A DNA stretch of 20,035 nucleotides. Source: Tritrichomonas foetus (Eukaryota; Parabasalia; Tritrichomonadida; Tritrichomonadidae). Made by a program: the position numbers and the translations under genes. The DNA is taken from assembly GCA_001839685.1 (NCBI GenBank), contig MLAK01001166.1, positions 9,119-29,153 of the forward strand. The letters are read 5' to 3'. Below, piece by piece: positions 19,401 to 20,035 of the stretch (positions are counted from its first letter, which is position 1; the number at the start of each line of letters is the position of its first letter). Below the pieces are notes generated by a model, which worked only from the letters and a program-made list of their open reading frames with translations, made no database searches and was not told the origin of the DNA.

Positions 19401-19807
19401 TTCAATTCGGACAATTCTGACTTTGCCTCGGATTTATAATCATTGAATGCTTTCTTTAGTTTTTTGATTTTTTGTATTGTTACTGAGTCGGATTGAATTG
19501 TTGATGTTTTCTGTGACGAACTTATTCCTCCTGATTTCAAAGCGCGCAATTGCTGTTGTATCGAATTGACATCTTTTTGAATTTGGGCTGTAACAGAGTC
19601 GAATTCATTCAAATTTACGCTTGAATCGAATTTTGTGCTGGCTGTTACAGTTTCAAACTCTTGAATTAGGCGGAATATTTCGGCTTGAAATTGTTTCGTC
19701 GGTGAATGCGTGGATAAGGTATTAAGTAATTTCTTTATGAAGGTTTGTTGGTGTTGAATAGCATTTTCCATTGTTCCAACTTGATGGCCAATGGAAATCG
19801 CTTTCAT
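1085..19807 (-). CDS. Giant modular coiled-coil protein, 6240 residues, probable cytoskeletal rod or scaffold
   Basis: A single intron-free frame of 6241 codons encodes a protein of roughly 0.7 MDa. No signal peptide, membrane segment, P-loop, zinc finger or EF-hand is visible, so it is not an SMC, Rad50, myosin or kinesin. Architecture: residues 1-613 N-terminal helical region; 614 to about 5090 twenty degenerate modules averaging about 230 residues; the remainder a C-terminal rod with eight exact 32-residue repeats (5443-5685). Prolines recur at fixed places in each module (NP, NDPxL, LKP, EVITPE), so the array is helices and short bundles rather than one continuous coil. Fully extended helix would span about 0.9 micrometre at 0.15 nm per residue, an upper bound. 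Basic (KKRPKNP) and acidic (EEEE, LDEDD) patches alternate along the chain, which favours staggered lateral assembly. A striated trichomonad root fibre such as the costa or parabasal filament is a plausible home but is inference. The start at 19807 is the first ATG of the frame; Met13 is an alternative. Confidence 0.95.
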   Translation of the reverse strand: MKAISIGHQVGTMENAIQHQQTFIKKLLNTLSTHSPTKQFQAEIFRLIQEFETVTASTKFDSSVNLNEFDSVTAQIQKDVNSIQQQLRALKSGGISSSQKTSTIQSDSVTIQKIKKLKKAFNDYKSEAKSELSELKSVLRETRKVCSDNTEMLSKVQANVQACRDEVEYCRSQVMTEDGRVNYVQQVNEMEVEFEAMREAMDVLQKGTVTVEDFSSVGDVLKKAQMSVNEFPSLKEAQTQTLDELKQVKNQIAQHEEKLRNQDVSDEFRIFKQQQEKINAEVQAQIASGSPQKGGSPASVPNSLDSGDLAGQFAHLNQRIDEISSSQNVVITNINKQTAGLRSLSQRMDDKITRTHSDLQSRLSDSESDLEDVKKQLKSLLGQTPNSSSTSNHQINAPHITESANNLASSIRCIKHELRKVRNSNETDEEMNTESIIDSINILKNSMQTIKDEMKNMKILHQPEFPQNLKELVDSLEQSIDGLQDSMKEMRSDVNNMKDDVSNTSSICFKAQRDLECLKYEVEKWKNQSPTEDTTSLPVFDRLKLLEERIEALSGSQINTIRTVNAQKSALQAMKNDYYSNVTDKIVLMEKQIQDLSNGNFVPGKPVPQPKEQDPALQNFANKVDQMINELTDPSIQERSVNLDAFQPSLDKALEDLTMLKKDITTSNASDEDDDDLDIDESKIPFVIQSIDQIVGEIYTEMYQIRDNLTDEILNLRAVSMPLKVEDFDSFPETIKSLKHELMLMKKQQNNNTLDQDTSERLNDISDRVETIAGSQAKTIKSVNIQRAFLSRLQESVGKDLDDRMETVEKEIETLRDQLNTIKVTGVVADMGSARSRKENPMINELNEKIDELTNKLNDPTLDDNTSDQLSEQISKTRNDLQTLREAFSLIGEEEDIPDGAPVDNRLIRELQAKILILESTNKQQQESIDLLERASRSEQDTMKCLKHEVQKLKGSITETTDASNNERDDIKTSISNIENDAKNIRVLTERIEELYGNNLQVIKTVNAQKAYLAKLRETFGDDLNSRLTYVEDAIADLLSRKYSYDQKDDELSTTPVHNPLIETLKSKIDELSTVLRESEIEDTEKGAKVKPQVEQTQEQLETLKSALNSLLEQERNEPEVLTLESLHCMIQDLRGQMALQDINSKNQKSTLNEVVRSTVRCLKHEVRKLKSQQPAHQDSVPTVQERGGIVLDEGSDIEEEINNLKGLTERFNQFDDRLNEIAYSHNKAIQTINAQTKALKKVKEQIDNSSINNSLEQKVDILEDKVNSIYNQISSNAFGSFMPMDGRQGKIERHSNPIIDSIKANIDELVDKLNNPDLSNTDEGGKIKPQSEHTQRELQRFKDLLNTFNEQEEDEPEVITPQTLFDDIRELKARMTLVEKDCENNRNAAADITSSSIRRLKQELNNLKNENDQLPPIENRSIELAEDTPQGRRISTFNLDELEGEINQLQGIKARVEEIGAQSALLSKTLNAQRNLLGKVKDIINENDLRMNKVEERVEEIESRIEHGVVGGESWDVKQHIKHAREPKPQNPLVAQLNEKIDEVVDHLQNPMLTEDDETGKMKPQAIQAQQELQTLKDLMNSLQIQEESESDAVVVTPQQLFDIVLELQSRVSSLENSKGEFSGVQERGIELSVGDSSDLSPLFNRIEEITAATNLVIKQVSAQKAFLTKFKDVIGQSVDAKLDEFAQRLSYLPNGEYLQSNGSNEPVKNPYIETLKSKIDELSTVLRESEIEDTEKGAKVKPQVEQTQEQLETLKSALNSLLEQERNEPEVLTLESLHCMIQDLRGQMALQDINSKNQKSTLNEVVRSTVRCLKHEVRKLKSQQPLQERGGIILDEDRKDINELETDLSHLAEIKDRIDEITASQNKAIVAFNAQRSFLREVKRAIDVDIPSKFNEVHNDMNDLKDTLSNVPTSEPGQPSVHIQAPNDQPAVKWPVLKSPAKKKQPSPIVEALNMKIQDLVDEMTNASKQEDDDIDQIKPSMSQAQSDLNQMLSALRAILDHEEEDITEMVTPEMMWKHILEHQERLSNLEANALIRCTKDTEEADINIQTPKKATKKAKSNSTPENDESLDVQTRGIELDEDDNTDVNNNDADNKWRKIVNATLDKLTTSVHNLKKVVKTRVLDNPNLHKESIQSVDTQITAIEERINQLTGSQQKSIDTINAQTSKITLHSRLISEEFARIKELEDQLSLLPSGNASEEVQLELESIKKILSTLDEQEKDDVSGIKRQLDQILETIDDFRQVGLSPRKKSNPKIQKLQDQISSLLSSMNNPIIKKQETEKGELQPTLSQTEEDLQLVYNTLDGLSKAMEEEEDKDDEESEDIYASLEKFVRKLGQRYHSIEKILNQHHRILQALRGRNNELSPEVVQTRDIKLDLNDEGEENIGELRKQITSLATRVNELVSTQEIIINNVNNIKPYLAKMNGFDGEEINNRIEILENTLNDKLDDLFSRQPGATQPPSTSEAPDQLTKYQASQYVADLKAQVDGLLGKMNKPVYQSPSEDDELQPGVTKMNTDLAELQNTLSKILSNEVYVPVEEALAQLHERVQQQEDAIRALQQLNNKHISDKIHNVEDKVQDLKEQLSRVPQQDNETINSLTKRVEILEEELRKLKADVAKRQEPITPSRFDASSFLMSPGRSPRKKRPKNPAIEALKQQIDELVEKINSSEIEDEDDTTGELKPNLSKAHEDLRILQETLRRIIEYEDPEAVQEAMLDMLNELQYKVAQLEKGEQEIQSRDIKLEEDHEEWKQGMESRLEIQAKVLEESNEKLQQTVRCLKYEVKQLRKRESLSQVDNKLNDLSSRISELVGAQQDSAKAINNQEAQIQNELQRISELESQLEKVNSEEFTKEIKDELENLRNELNALNEQESIHEEQISAKSVDIDELKDKVEILQSQLNEFIKQGTQAFFSSPSKKRQPSPAVHFLKKQIDTLLEGMNDPDLNKEAETADTLSQPMSQAQSDLVVLQNTLNTLLQQPPVDPDYLTPEQIYDLLRELQTRIHLLELALKQQNTLMQTIAAEQQPKEEVRHRGVALTFESDESESSEHKPKKEESESNEKKPQSQVIHDVQIDSEEVQNLKAEIQNMKERIEEVCGSQNRVINNLNAQRSALRNMSDSLDNSINERVLSLENQLEDIANKVSQNGQPFTGWIVPSKNTKENDPAVIALKEQIAELVEEMEKSDLAKEDKSGQLHPHMTKAQNDLHKLQQALQNILEAPNTEVITPADLYQIVVEMQEKTSSLDDSKLLEVSNALRCVKHEIKLIKTNGPIQSRDIQLDPESDKVEDSEKIDILFSRIDELSAQQLKITDTLNAQRSYLGKVKELIYSLQDQPITQTINAPQDWPYTDARLKKQRQNPVVQALTEQINKLITELSNPEMRPETASNQDLNERMVQAKEQLKHLQDALSKILEAEDDVLEFTPENVIQAIRELQTKVSYLECHTAKDIPDNLTRTIALLREDVDDLKNIQSRAITLDSDASDNEDNDEQDIHQAKTPSGSFDNDIDRLKAHISSLDDRVSEIASNQEITVNNMNSQKSILNSVRNLANANIDQRLQEVEDKLYSHLDNHDVIGANEESSTKSARSVIPHNPAPIIAELNAQIKDILQELNEKEFQNIPENDEDGLQPGINKLGKDLLNLQETLVKMLGETIYVPSDSSLREIQRRLRELETRINSPTLDEDKLESLEQAINRLKSNMREHTTTEESQNQTLSSSGTSRRLKVAVHKIKKRLLVVEAKLNIQSEKSKKRRVVNPAIQALQQEIDKLVEQLSNSDLQDENDNSELKPRISEAETQLKLLREALKKMLEAQDQDEEVSLDLETMLKMITDLQSKVAILETLIQSGKLGRNARRLLQQKQQQRQQDGEISSDGIQTRDINLNLEEEEFGDDLTLIEKTIEHIRDRLNELVGSHYELINSVNVQRSTLGNLRRLNNDMNAKFENDINELNEKISSLPLEVPSQTIFAGWDGRKQRSPRKTNPAIELLKDQIDILVNQLNDPSLENEGNDSINLKPNISRAENELNRLKETLQKLLEQEEEEPDLITPESLLELLHNIEAKVAALEVMYEEVMAHEVQSRDIVLEEEENQFKQIEDRFESIHTRTEEIAGSQYQLVNGFNTMRKCIQSIPKLQNEVEELKNLINTINTEPIPVTSATFEWPSPTSNKRPRNPAIEALQQHIDKLIQQMNDPAIHEDDNNDTLNPRIESAQAELQQLQDTLAKLLAEEEENNKPLFMSPDELISTVIELRDKIVQLEAQQGEIQTREIDIENDIKAEKIDEIEEKVNHLNDRFEELCGSQNQAIKAFNALRSHVANMNTNELAERLAITENTLSEHIENHPQSEPSQSFNGWTVPEKRPTNPAIEALQQQIAVLIEQMDDPELHGDDNSQELDPKLQSAQAELLQLQDILRKLMEQEEPEIITPESLLDMIRALEAKVASLEVSNEHNKAATAEEIKKNIEELRHEVEHVKQQNEEGETLKSLKDKINGLAERTETLCGSQNNTIHAFNSLRTHLNKLDNNSELRDKLSNVEQSLADHVENHPSDISDEVKQSIENLNCEIQQIKEQCDHDSQYVKSQNETLQLLQASQERIINTFNSLRTHLFDIKTQIESMNDMVEPRLDSIEFRVDHIENHTDNVEWTIQPNYKPVNPEIEILKRQIEDVVDHLQNPSLDDVDDSEELKPNIMNAQAKLKNLQETLDILLKQENEPTVLSPLKLYCMICELQNSIGNLQSHSADQPVDEKNWKESILQKIVILQELVYSLQEQQQKEISQPLRTINEEVTNLKKSFNEMSAMKDELSASRQTPTQPSTPIMTTPKADGKPTTQEELVSYCDRLEKIAAGFDRHIIAAQGEIKKVGKIKNQLKDDSAFAKALQKSIKDVQAEMDKCNQNVAKFKEDLQGVKKSSISDDIESSLKCIKHEIRLLKQPIMSRSIKIQDSSDDDNKVDKLEIATLKDRIANIENEIQNHLENHAGFISSSSGILDDPDRKRKATAQAVSILSKRIDQLVEKLRQPNISQDDDSTGRLKPDIEKAENELLVLQTTLRNILNQQNDGQQENGLVPQAIQKLIQDIQDKVAEIENNVNKHDDVIEALEDKIPEETQQQINELIDTQNQASDQLEKHSDKLKKMKKQIQKLLPVPNTLETLAGSMQELDEELQKLKKQVEGSPKLTQDLLDKLKKLPAEVTRVNNELSQLQKYSLDLKNSLTESNENNEKTHKQLKKREDSMKQSIDNLIASVKSLEGSVGELQDKTQTQYQQINEELDQQKSKLVKFAEQLSGENKVFAKSLNDLKESLSNVKNESSESIKELLDSLKNVKQEINEHKEILTNLNPENVLSDLKQIKHELEKAKEALEENKISNNERDEHIQLVDQSIRDLQGEINSLNLNNFIEQVKDLVEENKEKGKTLEQLKEEIKELKSALDEIKEEYNSKSKKDMEDLKDTLESLKDGVDNNANEISTVQDTILSLTKEIESIKETAKAEIDDNADEISSLQDTILSLTKEIETVKETSKNDAAENADEISSLQDTILSLTKEIESVKETSKNDAAENADEISSLQDTILSLTKEIETVKETSKNDAAENAEEISSLQDTILSLTKEIETVKERVQKDMEENSDEISSLQDTILSLTAEIGAVKETTKAEINDNADEVSSLQDTVLSLTKEIESMKDHFKSEIEDNTDEISSLQDTILSITDKLNKFQQFTADQKNINAACEEEISKLVESLNQFAEAFQQVQVAQKNGEQNAETTEEEIMKLQTQVVTINQEIETLHHKQYILECLKSNVQILTDNVTDFGENMKNLLGRVSKAEENINSNEHKIIANNKISENTFAKAFNTIRCVKHELIASKRSHSKLADSFNGYIKEVNNEIENIKNQRTEDRSAVGKNTEKIESIEESMKSHIQSLEKVQEKSDDANKLISNLNENISQIEDKIATINEIQESQKDAILEHENQITQVIDSLHQFNNSLESLNSEILERTKNEEFFNLESQLNEVKGFVGEQDNHNSNFDKTLKAQKAQVDYVIENLTLMAENAKQITEKMSKIDDQQKENELHHNLHRKEIDNIRKELIELKSAPPVVEVEQPIAQMLDISESSAPQDDSSAPQRDDEESRKMSSEIRAVKSSVHEIMKTENVHTKIITKHENKIKILTETVESTHDALKALDCINKEDFEAFIKRHDSQIQQVMSSVQASNKSIEFQIETIVKKELENKPSQPGEVSLKDFEDVKKLTAKVAKAVKGHEESIKKINETLKIK
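2753..3481 (-). repeat. Eight tandem 96 bp repeats (32 residues), seven full and one partial
   Basis: Repeats start at residues 5443, 5475, 5507, 5539, 5571, 5603, 5635 and 5667 with no indels. The conserved first half is NADEISSLQDTILSLT; the second half is KEIExVKET followed by K/D/E residues. Core positions 5, 8, 12, 15, 19, 22 and 26, then 30, fit three heptads plus one hendecad (21 + 11 = 32), which explains a period that is not a multiple of seven. Repeats 2 and 4 are identical in protein, and repeats 2-4 are nearly identical in DNA (shared linker near 3095-3130, 3190-3225 and 3288-3320), so unequal exchange has been recent. The eighth copy stops after about 19 residues. Confidence 0.92.
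5100..5440 (-). other. T/P-rich hinge and unique insert between modules 19 and 20
   Basis: After a coiled segment the chain enters a short proline/threonine linker (TPTQPSTPIMTTPKADGKP, residues about 4790-4808). A non-modular helical stretch of about 100 residues follows (TQEELVSYCDRLEKIAAGF, then KIKNQLKDDSAFAKAL), before the LKCIKHE motif returns. This makes module 19 the longest interval of the array at 344 residues. The linker is the clearest flexible hinge in the protein. Confidence 0.65.
6757..7891 (-). repeat. Modules 16-18: locally regular sub-array with 567 bp period
   Basis: Anchors at 7891, 7324 and 6757 are exactly 567 bp (189 residues) apart twice. The modules are the most alike neighbours in the array: NPAIEALQQHIDKLIQQM and NPAIEALQQQIAVLIEQM, each followed by a D/E/N loop, SAQAELQQLQDTL and a TPE/SPD-type start of helix 3. 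The GSQ...NAQ segment here reads AFNALRSHVANM or AFNSLRTHLNKL, a form found only in this part of the rod. A younger local expansion is the likely origin. Confidence 0.7.
8563..9049 (-). repeat. Variant short module 14 (YVP type), joined to module 15
   Basis: Module 14 (NPAPIIAELNAQIKDIL) shares LQPGINKLGKDLLNL and IYVPSDSSL with module 9. It is the shortest module at 162 residues. It too lacks the IQSRD and GSQ...NAQ segments, and only a degenerate basic helix (RRLKVAVHKIKKRLLVVE) sits where RCLKHEVRKLK is expected. It ends in the basic KSKKRRVVNP of module 15. Confidence 0.75.
10620..10705 (-). repeat. Low-complexity acidic/basic S-E-K patch, partly duplicated
   Basis: Encodes TFESDESESSEHKPKKEE followed by SESNEKKPQ, two similar units of about 12 residues (ESES-x-E-x-KP-K). 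It occupies the acidic tail after the RHRGVAL version of the IQSRDIxLD motif in module 11. Probably disordered, with many Ser next to acidic residues that could be casein-kinase-2-type sites. Confidence 0.6.
11863..12379 (-). repeat. Variant short module 9 (YVP type), joined to module 10
   Basis: Module 9 lacks the NP anchor (ASQYVADLKAQVDGLL replaces it). It has LQPGVTKMNTDLAEL instead of LKPxxxxAQxEL, and YVPVEEAL instead of EVITPE. It runs only 172 residues to the next anchor because the RCLKHE, IQSRD and GSQ...NAQ segments are missing. A proline- and serine-rich stretch with the basic SPRKKRPK then leads into module 10. The same set of deviations occurs in module 14. Confidence 0.75.
14327..14665 (-). 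repeat. 339 bp perfect direct repeat, copy B (module 6)
   Basis: Identical partner of 16283-16621, encoding residues 1715-1827. Synonymous sites match as well, so the cause is gene conversion or unequal exchange rather than protein-level selection. The two modules in between (4 and 5) lack this sequence, so it is not a simple tandem duplication of one module. Confidence 0.95.
16283..16621 (-). repeat. 339 bp perfect direct repeat, copy A (module 3)
   Basis: By eye this stretch is identical at every base to 14327-14665, 1956 bp away. It encodes 113 residues (1063-1175), from the E of LIETLKSKIDELS through VRCLKHEVRKLKSQQP. Outside the block identity drops at once on the right. On the left a shared 19-base stretch encoding QERGG resumes after a 24-base length difference. 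The other modules match this segment only distantly, so this is recent copying between modules 3 and 6. Confidence 0.95.
17971..19807 (-). other. N-terminal helical region of the giant protein (residues 1-613)
   Basis: Residues 1 to about 270 are mostly coiled coil with low proline content. This part holds a small Cys cluster (KVCSD, QACRDEVEYCRSQ; residues about 145-170) not repeated elsewhere. A short disordered linker rich in S, P and G (SGSPQKGGSPASVPNS) follows near residue 290. Module-type signals already appear before the first full module: a SSQNVVITNINKQTAGL segment near 330, IRCIKHEL at 411 (nucleotides 18557-18577), LECLKYE at 515 (18245-18265), and GSQINTIRTVNAQ near 560. The N-terminus therefore seems to be at least one or two decayed modules behind a unique cap. 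No targeting signal is seen. Confidence 0.7.
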
Positions 19808-19824
19808 TTATTTTTAGTTAAACT

Positions 19825-19871
19825 TTTTAACGGCTGAAATCTTTCAAAAATCCATTAAAAATTTTAACGGC
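19825..19871 (-). promoter_or_regulatory. Paired TTTTAACGGC (GCCGTTA) elements, Myb-site-like
   Basis: TTTTAACGGC occurs at 19825-19834 and again at 19862-19871, 37 bp apart. On the coding strand this reads GCCGTTA at -21 to -27 and -58 to -64 relative to the ATG. YAACGG is the classic Myb recognition core, and trichomonad core promoters are reported to include a Myb-bound motif besides the initiator. A weaker relative, TCACGGCT, is at 19933-19940. Confidence 0.5.
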
Positions 19872-19943
19872 CTTAATTTTGAGGAATGAACGTTTAAAAC
19901 CAAAAACATCAGTTTTGATTTTTGTCTTATTATCACGGCTTTT

Positions 19944-20017
19944 TTGAGTACTACTCATTGAGTACTTTTCAAATTGAATGGGTATTTTTTGAGTACTCAA
20001 TAAATAAAATGAGTAAT
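19944..20017. repeat. Cluster of TTGAGTACT words and palindromes
   Basis: TTGAGTACT occurs at 19944-19952, 19958-19966 and 19989-19997, with a relative TGAGTAAT at 20010-20017. TTGAGTACTCAA at 19989-20000 is a perfect 12-base palindrome. TACTCATTGAGTA at 19953-19965 is an inverted repeat around one T, if its first T is taken at 19952. Such a cluster could be binding sites for a dimeric factor, or the edge of a repeat that continues outside the window. Confidence 0.6.
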
Positions 20018-20035
20018 CAAAAGAGCATGACCCCC

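Larger units (their letters stand above)
19808..20035 (-). promoter_or_regulatory. 5' flank and probable promoter of the giant gene
   Basis: The 228 bp available upstream of the giant ORF are AT-rich. No TCAYTW initiator is visible close to the ATG. Instead the flank carries two identical TTTTAACGGC words and, further out, three TTGAGTACT words. The leader is probably short, as is usual in trichomonads, but the transcription start cannot be placed. The window ends in CCCCC, so whatever lies beyond is unseen. Confidence 0.5.

Noticed and set aside
1085..19807. SMC/Rad50, myosin-tail or kinesin-like identity for the giant protein
   Set aside because: No Walker A, signature motif, zinc-hook CxxC at a rod apex, or motor domain is present. 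Coiled-coil composition alone would give spurious hits to all of these.
1085..19807. Viral A-type inclusion-protein label often given to large trichomonad coiled-coil proteins
   Set aside because: That similarity rests on generic coiled-coil composition. The module motifs seen here are the useful description, and nothing viral is present.
19944..20017. Transposon terminal inverted repeat
   Set aside because: Short palindromic words cluster here, but no partner terminus, target duplication or transposase is visible inside the window.

Overview
The window looks like intron-free, AT-rich nuclear DNA from a protist, most likely a trichomonad (Trichomonas, Tritrichomonas or a relative). Three observations point that way. 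Both main genes end in TAA followed by A, giving the stop-overlapping TAAA that serves as the poly(A) signal in Trichomonas vaginalis. One gene is a single uninterrupted 18.7 kb exon. The 5' flank of that gene carries paired TAACGGC sites, which resemble Myb-type core-promoter elements of trichomonads. Taxonomy is inferred, not proven. I see no tRNA, rRNA, CRISPR array or transposase.

Layout: 1-156 is a T-rich 5' flank. 157-594 (+) encodes a 145-residue protein I do not recognise. 595-1084 is a convergent intergenic spacer holding a possible 23-codon ORF and a perfect 25-base T run. 1085-19807 (-) is one giant ORF of 6240 codons that fills 93 percent of the window. 19808-20035 is its 5' flank, with a duplicated TTTTAACGGC element and a cluster of TTGAGTACT words.

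The giant protein (roughly 0.7 MDa) is soluble and dominated by coiled coil. It has no visible signal peptide, membrane segment or P-loop. Residues 1-613 are a helical N-terminal region. Residues 614 to about 5090 contain 20 degenerate copies of a module averaging about 230 residues. Each module combines a three-helix segment starting with NPxIExLKxxIDELV, an RCLKHEVRKLK-like motif, an IQSRDIxLD-acidic motif, and a GSQ...NAQRxxL motif. The C-terminal approximately 1150 residues are a more regular rod containing eight 32-residue repeats. The array shows recent internal recombination (a perfect 339 bp direct repeat) and older block duplication (modules 9-10 versus 14-15). The best guess is a periodic structural protein of a cytoskeletal fibre or scaffold. 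I cannot match it to a named protein, and it is the candidate undescribed system in this window.
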